Assembly: GCF_023823125.1 (NCBI RefSeq)
Contig: NZ_CP090949.1
Span: forward strand, 2,256,001 to 2,320,000
DNA from: Erythrobacter aurantius
GTDB lineage: Bacteria > Pseudomonadota > Alphaproteobacteria > Sphingomonadales > Sphingomonadaceae
DNA: 64,000 nt
Direction of reading: 5' to 3'
Shown: piece by piece, positions 38,681-46,958 of the stretch
Numbering within the stretch: the stretch's first letter is position 1
Layout of the letters: each line of letters begins with the position of its first letter
Program-made: the position numbers and the translations under genes
The notes under the pieces: model-generated
Told to the model about the DNA's origin: nothing
Databases searched by the model: none
Seen by the model: only the letters and a program-made list of their open reading frames with translations

Positions 38681-41365
38681 ATGGCAACGCGCATGCTTAT
38701 CGATGCGCGCCACTCGGAAGAGACCCGGGTGGCGGTGCTCAAAGGCAACCGGATTGAGGAATTCGATTTCGAATCTGCTGAACACAAGCAGATCAAAGGC
38801 AATATCTATCTAGCAAAGGTAACACGGGTCGAACCGTCGCTTCAGGCGGCGTTTGTCGACTTTGGCGGCAATCGCCACGGGTTCCTCGCCTTCAGCGAAA
38901 TCCACCCCGATTATTACCAGATCCCGCAGGCTGACCGCGAAAGGCTGCTGGCTGAAGAAGCCGAGGCAGCCGAGGAAGAAGCGCGCCTGCGCGCCGAGGA
39001 AGAGGAAGAGGGCATTGCCCCCGGCGACGAATATGACGCCGAGGACGAAAGCGCAGAAGCTCTGGCCGAAGATCTGGCCGAAGACGGCCTCGAAGAAATC
39101 GACACTTCGGACAAGGATCAGGTTTCCACCATCGAAGACGGCGAATCTGACGACGACGATGATGATGGCGACGAAGACGATGACGCCGAAGAAGGCGAAG
39201 AAGGCGGGGAGGAAGGCGATGAAGGCCGCTCGCGCCGGGGCCGTCGTGGCCGGGGGCGCCGCCGTCAGGGCAAGGGCGACAAGGGCAATGGCAAGGGCCG
39301 CAGCCGCGCCAAGGAAGTCGACGAAGTGCGCGCCAAGCGTATGGCTCTGCGCCGCCGTTACAAGATCCAGGACGTTATCCAGCGGCGTCAGGTCCTGCTC
39401 GTCCAGGTCGTGAAGGAAGAGCGCGGCAACAAGGGCGCTGCGCTGACGACCTATCTCAGCCTCGCAGGCCGCTACACCGTGCTGATGCCCAACAGCAGCC
39501 ACGGCGGCGGGATCAGCCGCAAGATCAGCTCAACCGGTGATCGCAAGCGGTTGAAGCAGATCGTCTCCGACCTTAAGCTGCCCAAATCGATGGGCCTGAT
39601 CGTGCGCACCGCCGGGCTTCAGCGCACCAAGACCGAGATCAAGCGCGATTTCGACTATCTGGCACGGCTTTGGGACGAAATCCGCACCACCACCCTCGCC
39701 TCCACCGCGCCGGCGCTGATCCATTCCGACAGCGATCTGATCAAGCGCGCGATCCGCGACATCTACAATCGCGAGATCGAGGAAGTCGTTGTCGAGGGCG
39801 AGGAAGGCTACAAATCGGCCAAGGCCTTCATGAAAATGCTGATGCCCAGCCACGCGCGCCGGGTGAAAGCCTATTCCGATCCGGTGCCGCTGTTCCAGCG
39901 CTATGGCGCGGAAGACCAGTTGCGGGCGATGTATGATCCGATGGTGCAGCTCAAATCGGGCGGCTACCTCATCATCAACCCGACAGAGGCGCTGGTGTCG
40001 ATCGACATCAACTCGGGCAGGTCGACCAAGGAACACGGGATCGAGGCGACCGCGCTTCACACCAACCTTGAAGCGGCCAAGGAAATCGCCCGGCAGCTGC
40101 GTCTGCGTGACATGGCCGGACTGGTCGTGATCGACTTCATCGACATGGAATACAATTCCAACATCCGCAAAGTCGAAAAGGCGATGAAGGAAGCGCTCAA
40201 GAACGATCGCGCGCGCATCCAAGTCGGGCGCATTTCCGGCTTTGGCCTGATGGAAATGAGCCGCCAGCGCCTGCGCACCGGCGTGCTTGAGGCGACCACG
40301 CGTGAATGTCCGCATTGCGACGGTTCGGGCCTTGTCCGCACCGCTTCGTCCGCCGGTCTTTCCGCGCTGCGCCTGATCGAGGACGAAGCTGCCAAGGGCA
40401 AGGGAACGATCATCAAGCTGGGCGCCAGCACCGAAGCGGCGATCTACCTGCTCAACGAAAAGCGTCACGAGCTCGTCGAGATCGAGACCCGTTACGGCGT
40501 CACCGTCGAGGTCAAGCCCGAGGGCGAGGACGAAGGCGCGAAGATGAACGTGTCGAGCCACGGCCCGCGCCCGGCTCAGGCCCCCAAGTTCGATCCGATC
40601 GTCGATGACGATGATGACGACGAGGAAATCGAGGAAGAGGCAGAAGAGGATTACGCCGAAGAAGACGACGATCAGCCGCGCAAGAAGAAGCGTCGCCGTC
40701 GTCGCGGCGGCCGAGGCCGCAACAAGCGCCGCGAAGGCGATGAAGGCAGCGAAAACGGCGATTCCGAGGCTTCTGAAGATGACTCCGAGGGAGCATCCGA
40801 CGAGGATGAAAACGCCGCCGACGCACGCGCGAACGGCGAAGACGGCGAAGAGAAGCCCAAGCGTCGCCGCCGCCGTGGCGGTCGTGGCCGTCGCCGCAAG
40901 CAGGGCGAAGGCGAAGCCGGTTCGGAAGAGCAGTCGGAAGACAATAGCGAAGCCGCAAGCGAGGAAGCACCTGCCGAGGAGGCACCCGCAGAGGCAGCCG
41001 ATGCTTCGGCGGAGGAAGCACCCGCCGAGGAAGCTCCGGTTGAAAAGCCCAAGCGCAAGCGCGCACCGCGCAAGAAAAAGACCGACGAGGTCGAAAGCGT
41101 GAGCGAAGCTGCTCCCGCCGAGGAAGCCCCCGATACGGCTCCCGCTGCGGACGAGGAAGCTCCGGCCGAGAAGCCCAAGCGCAAGCGCGCACCGCGCAAG
41201 AAAAAGGTCGAGGAAGAAGCTCCTGCGGCGGAAGAGGCTGACGCCCAGCCCAAGGCAGAAGCAGCCCCTGCCCCCGCCGAGGAAGCATCCGAGGCAACCG
41301 GCGGCGATACCGCTGCCGAAGGCAAGAAGCGCGGCGGCTGGTGGCAACGCACCTTTGGCGAGTGA
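38681..41365 (+). CDS. rne: Ribonuclease E/G with acidic S1 insert and repetitive basic tail
   Basis: Endoribonuclease of 894 residues, the core of the RNA degradosome. The S1 domain is split: its first half ends near residue 84, an insert of about 130 mostly acidic then basic residues follows, and it resumes at YKIQDVIQRRQVLLVQVVKEERGNKGAAL. The catalytic aspartates are in ALVSIDINSGRST and GLVVIDFIDME and the Zn-link is CPHCDGSG. The tail after about 630 is a low-complexity scaffold of alternating acidic blocks and arginine/lysine blocks (RRRRRGGRGR, KRRRRRGGRGRRRK and two identical KPKRKRAPRKKK units). Such tails bind RNA and partner proteins. A 14-bp terminator stem follows. Confidence 0.95.
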   Translation: MATRMLIDARHSEETRVAVLKGNRIEEFDFESAEHKQIKGNIYLAKVTRVEPSLQAAFVDFGGNRHGFLAFSEIHPDYYQIPQADRERLLAEEAEAAEEEARLRAEEEEEGIAPGDEYDAEDESAEALAEDLAEDGLEEIDTSDKDQVSTIEDGESDDDDDDGDEDDDAEEGEEGGEEGDEGRSRRGRRGRGRRRQGKGDKGNGKGRSRAKEVDEVRAKRMALRRRYKIQDVIQRRQVLLVQVVKEERGNKGAALTTYLSLAGRYTVLMPNSSHGGGISRKISSTGDRKRLKQIVSDLKLPKSMGLIVRTAGLQRTKTEIKRDFDYLARLWDEIRTTTLASTAPALIHSDSDLIKRAIRDIYNREIEEVVVEGEEGYKSAKAFMKMLMPSHARRVKAYSDPVPLFQRYGAEDQLRAMYDPMVQLKSGGYLIINPTEALVSIDINSGRSTKEHGIEATALHTNLEAAKEIARQLRLRDMAGLVVIDFIDMEYNSNIRKVEKAMKEALKNDRARIQVGRISGFGLMEMSRQRLRTGVLEATTRECPHCDGSGLVRTASSAGLSALRLIEDEAAKGKGTIIKLGASTEAAIYLLNEKRHELVEIETRYGVTVEVKPEGEDEGAKMNVSSHGPRPAQAPKFDPIVDDDDDDEEIEEEAEEDYAEEDDDQPRKKKRRRRRGGRGRNKRREGDEGSENGDSEASEDDSEGASDEDENAADARANGEDGEEKPKRRRRRGGRGRRRKQGEGEAGSEEQSEDNSEAASEEAPAEEAPAEAADASAEEAPAEEAPVEKPKRKRAPRKKKTDEVESVSEAAPAEEAPDTAPAADEEAPAEKPKRKRAPRKKKVEEEAPAAEEADAQPKAEAAPAPAEEASEATGGDTAAEGKKRGGWWQRTFGE
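41045..41080 (+). repeat. 36-bp direct repeat in rne tail, copy 1
   Basis: Identical over 36 bases to 41171-41206, in frame, encoding KPKRKRAPRKKK. Identity at every third codon position points to recent duplication or conversion rather than only protein-level constraint. Confidence 0.85.
41171..41206 (+). repeat. 36-bp direct repeat in rne tail, copy 2
   Basis: Second copy, 126 bases (42 codons) downstream of the first, flanked on both sides by glutamate/alanine/proline-rich sequence so that basic patches alternate with acidic spacers. Confidence 0.85.
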
Positions 41366-41386
41366 TCGCTGATTGATCAGACAACA

Positions 41387-41419
41387 GAAAGGCCGGGAAC
41401 AAAGCGTTCCCGGCCTTTC
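41387..41419. terminator. Strong intrinsic terminator between rne and the convergent methyltransferase
   Basis: A perfect 14-base-pair stem (GAAAGGCCGGGAAC / GTTCCCGGCCTTTC) with a five-base loop AAAGC, 21 bases after the rne stop. T-rich sequence follows on both strands (TTCTTGTT on plus, TCTGTTGTC on minus), so it may serve both converging genes. Confidence 0.9.
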
Positions 41420-41442
41420 TTGTTACCGCCCTAGCCGCTGGG

Positions 41443-42078
41443 TCAGATCCCCGGCTTCCTCGCCACGCCCCATTCGTTCCACATCGCAAAACGCGGCGCC
41501 TTGGGCATGTAGCCCTGCCCCAATGGCTCGACTTCGAAACCGGCTCCGCGAAAGGCAGAGCCGATCGGACGGGTCAGGTGGCATCCCCCCGCAAGCCGCT
41601 TCCACACCGGCTCGATCCGGTCCTGCCAGCGGGCGACATCGGCATCGGGCGCACGGCCATGTTCAAGGAACAGCGCCTGCCCGCCGGGCCGCAGTATGCG
41701 CAGCATCTCCGACAGGACCTGCCCCTGATCCTCGACCGAGCAAAGGGTAAAGGTGCAAACCACCGTGTCGAAAGACCGGTCGGGAAAGGGAATATCCTCC
41801 CCCACACCCTGTTTGAGCGTTGCCGGCCAGCCTTTGTCCCGCGCAGCAGCCCGTGCCGCATCCAGCAAGCCTTCGTGCGGGTCGATCCCGGCATAGGATG
41901 TGATCGAGGCTGCATCATAGAACTGGTGGTTGATCCCGCCGCCACAGCCCAGCTCGAATACATCGCCTTGCGCCCTAGGCACGACGTAGGAACGCCGCTT
42001 CATCACCTGACCCGTACCACAGGCACAGCGGATCAGTCGCGGCATCACATTTCGATCATACCAGGCGCCAAGCCCCAT
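41443..42078 (-). CDS. Class I SAM-dependent methyltransferase
   Basis: A 211-residue methyltransferase from the ATG at 42078 (MGLGAWYDRNVMPRL); the frame is open to 42120. The SAM-binding motif is VFELGCGGGINHQFY, followed by the acidic GIDPHEGLL and post motifs FDTVVCTFTLCSVED and LRPGGQALFLEHGR. The pattern resembles UbiE/phospholipid-N-methyltransferase-like proteins. The CACGTG-encoded CACGTGQ residues near the N-terminus include two close cysteines. Substrate unknown. It converges on rne and shares its terminator. Confidence 0.82.
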   Translation of the reverse strand: MGLGAWYDRNVMPRLIRCACGTGQVMKRRSYVVPRAQGDVFELGCGGGINHQFYDAASITSYAGIDPHEGLLDAARAAARDKGWPATLKQGVGEDIPFPDRSFDTVVCTFTLCSVEDQGQVLSEMLRILRPGGQALFLEHGRAPDADVARWQDRIEPVWKRLAGGCHLTRPIGSAFRGAGFEVEPLGQGYMPKAPRFAMWNEWGVARKPGI

Positions 42079-42232
42079 CGCGCGCTTCCCATCCTGTCGC
42101 TTTCGCGCAACTTTCCCCAATTCCTGCGGCTTGCCAAGCGGTTTCCCAATCGCGTTGCCTGCTCAAATTCGCTAGCAACGGCCATGCGAAACGGTTAATC
42201 GCGACGCTCCAATCTCGAGGTTTCAGGATAAT

Positions 42233-43249
42233 ATGACCACTTCAATCGAACCCCTGCGCATTCCTGAGGAAGACAAGGAGCGCGTGCGCCTGCTGTTCAT
42301 GGCAAAGCACGCGTTGTGGGGCGGCGGGATGCATCCGGAGGATGGCAACCACGCGATCTATCATCACGAAGTGCGCACGACGCTCGAAAACCTCGGCCTG
42401 AATATCCAGTTCGCCAACAGCTATGATGTGCTGTTCACCCGCCCGGATGTCGATTTCGTGTTCCCGCTGCTCAACCGCGGCGGTTTCGTAAACAGTGAAA
42501 TGCTGATCCCGGTGCTGTGCAACATGCACCGCATCCCGTACCTTGGCGCGATGCCATTCCTGCGCGGTCTGGGCGATGACAAATCCGTGTCCAAGCTGGT
42601 TTGCACCCATGCCGGCGTGCCGACCGCAGCGTGGTTCTGCTATCGCCGCGGCGCCCCTGTGCTTGAAGCTGACCTGCCGCCCTCACCCGATGGCCGCTGG
42701 GTGATCAAGCCCAATGCATCGTCGGCCAGCTGGGGCATTTCCGACGCCTTCGACTGGAACGGCGTGACCAACGCCATCGCCGACATCCACGGACAGGGCC
42801 ACGATGCCATCGTCGAGCCGTATCTGGACGGTTACGACGTGCAATGCGCGTTCATCACCCTGCACGGTGAGCCGACTGCTCTGCCGATGCTGTGGTACGA
42901 GCGCGAAAACACGCAAAAGCTTTGGACCTATTACGAAAAGCGCGATCTGGTGCCGAACACCGAAAAGGCAGCACTCAAGCGTTTCGACCACCCCGAGCTC
43001 GCGCCCAAGATCGAGGAAATGGCGAAGAAGGTCGCCCGCGAATTCGTGCCGTTCGATTACGGCCGGATCGAATTCCGCGTCGATCTGAAGACAGGCGACA
43101 TCAACTTCATCGAGATCAACCTGAACTGCAATCTGTGGTCGGAAAAGGTGATGGCAAAGGCGGCGGCGCAGGCCGGGTTCAGCCATGCCGATCTGATGGA
43201 AACGCTGCTGGCGGAAAGCTGGCGGCGCAACGCCCTGATCGCGGGCTAA
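42233..43249 (+). CDS. Orphan ATP-grasp ligase (D-Ala-D-Ala-ligase-like)
   Basis: A 338-residue protein with an ATP-grasp layout: an N-terminal domain with NSYDVLFTRPDVDFVFPLLN, the SVSKLVCTHAGVPTAAW segment where the fold's central domain starts, WVIKPNASSASWGIS as the ATP-binding lysine strand and glycine-rich loop, then YGRIEFRVDLKTGDINFIEI followed by NLNCNL with the magnesium ligands E and N. This places it near D-alanine--D-alanine ligases, though the substrate-binding serine/tyrosine signature is not evident. It stands alone with AGGA before the ATG, divergent from the methyltransferase and convergent with an SDR gene. The acceptor substrate is unknown. Confidence 0.8.
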   Translation: MTTSIEPLRIPEEDKERVRLLFMAKHALWGGGMHPEDGNHAIYHHEVRTTLENLGLNIQFANSYDVLFTRPDVDFVFPLLNRGGFVNSEMLIPVLCNMHRIPYLGAMPFLRGLGDDKSVSKLVCTHAGVPTAAWFCYRRGAPVLEADLPPSPDGRWVIKPNASSASWGISDAFDWNGVTNAIADIHGQGHDAIVEPYLDGYDVQCAFITLHGEPTALPMLWYERENTQKLWTYYEKRDLVPNTEKAALKRFDHPELAPKIEEMAKKVAREFVPFDYGRIEFRVDLKTGDINFIEINLNCNLWSEKVMAKAAAQAGFSHADLMETLLAESWRRNALIAG

Positions 43250-43259
43250 ATTCAGGCCG

Positions 43260-44006
43260 TCAGGCCGGGATTTCGTCGCCTTTGTAATCGAACACCCGGC
43301 CCGATTGTTCGGGGCCAAGTGCTGACAGCACGCCAAGCAGATTGGCCGCCGCCACATCCGGCGCGGTCAACTGCCCGTTGGGGAGGTTCGACTGGAATGG
43401 CTGCGACAGGCGGCTGTCCACCGTTCCCGGGTGCAGGCCGACGATCACACCATGCTTGTGCGTGCGTCCCATCTCCAGCGCGAAATTGCGGATCAGCATG
43501 TTGAGCGCGGCTTTCGACGCGCGATAGGAATGCCACCCGCCAAGGCCGTTGTCGGAAATCGACCCCACGCGCGCAGACAGGGCCGCGACAACGAAACGGC
43601 GATTGCGCGGCATCAGCGGCAGGATGTGCTTGGCAACCAGTGCGGGGCCGATCGTGTTGATGGCGAACACTTCCGCCATCGCTGCGGGATCGAGCCGCTT
43701 GTAAGTCCGCTCTGGCCCACTACCGTCGACTAGGGTCAGGACGCCGCTGGCAATCACCACCCATTCGGGCGGATCGGCTTTCATCATCGATGCTGCTGCG
43801 GCGATGGTGCTTTCATCCTTCAGGTCGAATGCGAAGGGTTTGACAGGGCCGCCTGCCGGGGCAGTCCCTTGCCGCGAGCCGGCGTAAACGGTTTCGCACC
43901 CGGCTTGCGCCAGCGCCTCTGACAAGGCCAGACCAATCCCGCCGCTGCTGCCGAACACTGCGGCGGTGCGGGGGAAAGCATTGGGCCAATTTCCTACTCT
44001 ATCCAT
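43260..44006 (-). CDS. Short-chain dehydrogenase/reductase
   Basis: A 248-residue SDR oxidoreductase with the nucleotide-binding motif GSSGGIG near residue 19 and the catalytic tyrosine and lysine in SYRASKAALN. The LHPGTVDSRLSQPF segment is typical of C-factor/CsgA-like SDRs, but the substrate is unknown. Its stop is ten bases from the stop of the convergent ATP-grasp gene. Confidence 0.88.
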   Translation of the reverse strand: MDRVGNWPNAFPRTAAVFGSSGGIGLALSEALAQAGCETVYAGSRQGTAPAGGPVKPFAFDLKDESTIAAAASMMKADPPEWVVIASGVLTLVDGSGPERTYKRLDPAAMAEVFAINTIGPALVAKHILPLMPRNRRFVVAALSARVGSISDNGLGGWHSYRASKAALNMLIRNFALEMGRTHKHGVIVGLHPGTVDSRLSQPFQSNLPNGQLTAPDVAAANLLGVLSALGPEQSGRVFDYKGDEIPA

Positions 44007-44300
44007 ATGCTCTACAGCGGAGGAATGCGCATGAAGTTCCCGAAAACCGGCCCCGCTGCGGCAATCAGACGACGCGTGATCGAAAGTTCACAGGCCAACT
44101 CGAATATTCTCTGTTTTTTCGCTAATTATCAGATTCTTGCAGCGATTCCGCAATTTTCCAAAATACCCCTTTCGGTGTCACACCCGGGGCAACGATTGAA
44201 TGTCATGCAAAACGCCTCACAATCCTCGCAACACTGGCGGCTTGCCTCACCCGGCACAGGCGCTAAGTAGAGGCGGGGCAACCAGGGATCACAGATAACA
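44007..44300. promoter_or_regulatory. AT-richer gap before sdhB
   Basis: This 294-base stretch between the divergent SDR gene and sdhB is markedly richer in A and T at 44100-44170 than its surroundings (CTGTTTTTTCGCTAATTATC). It should hold the sdhB promoter. One short frame with a good ribosome-binding site (GGAGGA six bases before an ATG at 44031, stop at 44270) is present, but its third codon positions do not show the G/C bias of real genes nearby. I cannot choose a specific promoter. Confidence 0.45.
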
Positions 44301-45083
44301 ATGGCGACTTTCACCCTTCCGAAGAACTCGACCATCCGCAAGGACGGCAAGGTGCACAAGGCGAACGGCGGCAAGCGTGTTCGCTCGTTCAAGATCTATC
44401 GCTATGATCCCGACAGCGGACAGAACCCGCGCTATGACAAGTTCGAAATCGACCTTGATGAATGCGGCCCGATGGTTCTGGACGCGCTATTCAAGATCAA
44501 GAACGAAATCGACCCGACGCTGACCTTCCGCCGTTCGTGCCGCGAAGGGATTTGCGGGTCGTGCTCGATGAACCTCAACGGCAAGAACGGTCTCGCCTGC
44601 ACCACCGCAATCGAAGACCTCAAGGGCGAAATCCGGATCACTCCCCTGCCCCACATGGACGTGATCAAGGATCTGGTACCCGACTTCACCCATTTCTACG
44701 CGCAATACGCCTCGATCCGTCCGTGGCTGCAAACCGTCAGCACCACGCCTTCGGGCAAGGAGCGGCTGCAGACCCCGGAACAACGCGAGAAGCTGGACGG
44801 GCTATACGAATGCATCCTGTGCGCATGCTGCTCGACTTCGTGCCCGTCGTACTGGTGGAACAGCGACAAGTTCCTCGGCCCGGCAATCCTGCTTCAGGCG
44901 TACCGCTGGCTGGCTGACAGCCGTGACGAGATGACGGGTGAGCGTCTGGATGCGCTGGAAGACCCGTTCCGCCTGTATCGCTGCCACACCATCATGAACT
45001 GCGCGAATGTCTGCCCCAAGGGGCTTTCGCCGGCCAAGGCCATCGCCGAAACCAAGAAGATGATGGCCGAGCGCGCGATCTGA
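44301..45083 (+). CDS. sdhB: Succinate dehydrogenase iron-sulfur subunit
   Basis: The 260-residue subunit that carries electrons from the flavoprotein to quinone in complex II. All three cluster motifs are present: [2Fe-2S] CREGICGSC with a later C, [4Fe-4S] [13 protein letters not shown] and [3Fe-4S] [12 protein letters not shown]. The other subunits (sdhC, sdhD, sdhA) are not next to it: an unrelated divergent gene lies upstream. It is followed four bases later by a thioesterase gene. Confidence 0.96.
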   Translation: MATFTLPKNSTIRKDGKVHKANGGKRVRSFKIYRYDPDSGQNPRYDKFEIDLDECGPMVLDALFKIKNEIDPTLTFRRSCREGICGSCSMNLNGKNGLACTTAIEDLKGEIRITPLPHMDVIKDLVPDFTHFYAQYASIRPWLQTVSTTPSGKERLQTPEQREKLDGLYECILCACCSTSCPSYWWNSDKFLGPAILLQAYRWLADSRDEMTGERLDALEDPFRLYRCHTIMNCANVCPKGLSPAKAIAETKKMMAERAI

Positions 45084-45087
45084 TCCG

Positions 45088-45549
45088 GTGACGCTGAAAG
45101 ACGACGTATTCGAGCACGGCCCGGACCCTGAAAATCCGGGCTGGCGACACTGGAATCTCAAGGATCAGACCCTGTTCAACGGCGCGGTGATGGGCAAGCT
45201 CATCACCCGAGTCGACCCGGACCGGAAAGCGCGCCTGCGGATGTTCCCGCAGCGGCATCACCAGAACCTGCAAGGCATCATCCACGGTGCGGTCACACTT
45301 TCGCTGATCGACATCGCGCTGTTCACCACAATGCACAACATAGGCTCGGGCAATGCCGGTCCTTCGGTGACGCTGGAGCTTTCGACCCAGTTCGTGGGCG
45401 GCGGCGATCCTGACCGGCCGATGGATGCCGTCACCGAAATCGTGCGGGAAACCGGCAAGCTGGTGTTCGTGCGCGGGCTGGTGGAACAGGAAGAAGACGT
45501 TGTCGCCTCTTTCTCTGGCATCGTGCGCAAGATGCTGCCGCGCGGGTGA
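45088..45549 (+). CDS. Hotdog-fold thioesterase (PaaI-like)
   Basis: A 153-residue acyl-CoA thioesterase-like protein. The hotdog active-site region is NLQGIIHGAVTLSLIDIA, with the helix aspartate, followed by SVTLELSTQFVGGG. It starts at a GTG only four bases after sdhB and ends 12 bases before zapE, so the three probably share a transcript. Substrate unknown. Confidence 0.85.
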   Translation: MTLKDDVFEHGPDPENPGWRHWNLKDQTLFNGAVMGKLITRVDPDRKARLRMFPQRHHQNLQGIIHGAVTLSLIDIALFTTMHNIGSGNAGPSVTLELSTQFVGGGDPDRPMDAVTEIVRETGKLVFVRGLVEQEEDVVASFSGIVRKMLPRG

Positions 45550-45561
45550 CGGCGGCTCGCG

Positions 45562-46683
45562 ATGCCCGGTCTGATAGCCCGATACGAACAGCTGATCGCC
45601 AATGGCGAATTACGAGCCGATCCCGATCAGCGACTGGCCGCAGAACGGCTCGACCAGCTTCAGCGGGAGCTGGAGGCAGGACCGCCGAAGCAGGGATTGT
45701 TCGCCCGTCTGACCGGCATGGGCGCCGCGCCGCCTGATCCGCGCGGTGTCTATCTGTGGGGCGGGGTCGGGCGTGGCAAGTCGATGCTGATGGACCTGTT
45801 TGTCGAAACGCTCGCCATCCCGGCAAAGCGGCGGGTCCACTTTCACGAATTCATGCTGGAGGTCGATCGGCTCGTGGCTGAACAGCGCAAGGCCGGCCTC
45901 AAGGACCCGTTGATCGCGGTAGCACTGCGCATGGGCGAGCAATTGCGATGCCTCGCATTTGACGAAATGGTCGTCACCAACACTGCCGATGCGGCGATCA
46001 TGGGACGCTTCTTCACCGCGCTGATCGAGAGCCGTACGGTCATCGTCACCACCTCCAACCGGCCTCCGCACGATTTGTACAAGGACGGGCTCAATCGCTC
46101 GCTCTTCCTGCCTTTCATCGATCTGGTCGAACGCAAGCTGGACGTGCTTTCGCTTAACGGGCCGACGGATTACCGGTTGGAACGGATCGGCGGGCTTGCG
46201 ACGTGGCACGAACCGATCGGCGATGAAGCAACGGCCCAGGTGCGCGAGGCATTCTTCCGACTCACCGATTTCGCGCCTGAGGATGCCGCCAATGTCCCCA
46301 GCGCCGAGCTTGATCTGGGCGGCGGGCGCAGCCTCCATGTACCCAAGAGCCTGAAGGGTGTGGCGGTGTTCAGCTTCAAAAAGCTGTGCGGTGAGAACCG
46401 CGGGGCGGCCGACTATCTTGCGATTGCACAGGCCTATCACACGGTGATTCTCGTCGGGATCCCGCGGATGGGGCCGGAAAACCGCAATGAGGCGATCCGC
46501 TTCACCAAGCTGATCGATGCGCTGTACGAAAGCCGGGTCAAACTGTTCGCCACTGCCGCTGCCAAGCCCGATGATCTCTACCGATCAGGCGACGGTGCCT
46601 TCGAATTCGAACGCACGGCAAGCCGCCTCAACGAAATGCAGAGCGATGAATACATGGCGCTAGGCCACGGGCTGGAGCGATAA
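45562..46683 (+). CDS. zapE: Cell division protein ZapE/AFG1-family ATPase
   Basis: A 373-residue P-loop ATPase. Walker A is GGVGRGKS at 67-74, Walker B is LRCLAFDEM, and the later VIVTTSNRPPHDLYKDGLNR sensor segment is the family hallmark. In Escherichia coli ZapE acts at the division ring; the mitochondrial homologue AFG1/LACE1 handles membrane protein quality control. Genes of this family often neighbour TCA-cycle genes in alphaproteobacteria, consistent with sdhB here. Confidence 0.93.
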   Translation: MPGLIARYEQLIANGELRADPDQRLAAERLDQLQRELEAGPPKQGLFARLTGMGAAPPDPRGVYLWGGVGRGKSMLMDLFVETLAIPAKRRVHFHEFMLEVDRLVAEQRKAGLKDPLIAVALRMGEQLRCLAFDEMVVTNTADAAIMGRFFTALIESRTVIVTTSNRPPHDLYKDGLNRSLFLPFIDLVERKLDVLSLNGPTDYRLERIGGLATWHEPIGDEATAQVREAFFRLTDFAPEDAANVPSAELDLGGGRSLHVPKSLKGVAVFSFKKLCGENRGAADYLAIAQAYHTVILVGIPRMGPENRNEAIRFTKLIDALYESRVKLFATAAAKPDDLYRSGDGAFEFERTASRLNEMQSDEYMALGHGLER

Positions 46684-46690
46684 GGCGGCC

Positions 46691-46786
46691 TTAAGCCGCG
46701 GCTATACGATCCGCGAGCCGAGCCTGCGCGGCCACAAGGCGGCTCATCACTTTCAGATCCTGTTCGCGCAGTTGCAACTTGGGCAT
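46691..46786 (-). CDS. Possible 31-residue small protein
   Basis: A short frame: ATG at 46786, TAA at 46691, product beginning MPKLQLREQDLKVMSRLVAA and ending DRIAAA. It is preceded by AAGGATAGG, four bases before the ATG, a fair ribosome-binding site. The peptide is charged and amphipathic with strong helix propensity. It is convergent with zapE and eight bases from its stop. With so short a sequence chance cannot be excluded. Confidence 0.4.
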   Translation of the reverse strand: MPKLQLREQDLKVMSRLVAAQARLADRIAAA

Positions 46787-46958
46787 CGATACCTATCCTT
46801 GGCCAATATGCGGACCAAGGGCTTGCGCGCAGTAGCTACCTGCACACCCACGATCCGCGAATTACCCGGACTTTCTCGCTGAAAATGGTGAACATAACGT
46901 TAGTGATAGAGGGCGAATTGCGGTCCCATCCCGTTATGGGACAACGGTTTAGCGACTT
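46787..46958. other. Non-coding gap left of the decarboxylase gene
   Basis: No frame is supported here. A perfect 7-base-pair inverted repeat, GTCCCAT-CCCGTT-ATGGGAC (46923-46942), lies 17 bases after the decarboxylase stop and could end that transcript, although no T-run follows. The remainder may hold a promoter for the small minus-strand frame. Confidence 0.4.

Noticed and set aside
39530..41347. 605-residue open frame opposite rne
   Set aside because: It mirrors the low-complexity RNase E tail (leucine/glycine/phenylalanine runs complementing acidic codons), has no ribosome-binding site or known motif, and lies wholly inside a clear gene.
44031..44270. 79-residue frame with a perfect GGAGGA site upstream of sdhB
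   Set aside because: Codon third positions lack the G/C bias of real genes in this genome and no domain is seen; kept only as a note in the gap description.
46923..46942. Inverted repeat as an intrinsic terminator of the decarboxylase operon
   Set aside because: Only a 7-base stem and no following T-run; listed within the gap description but not called as a terminator.
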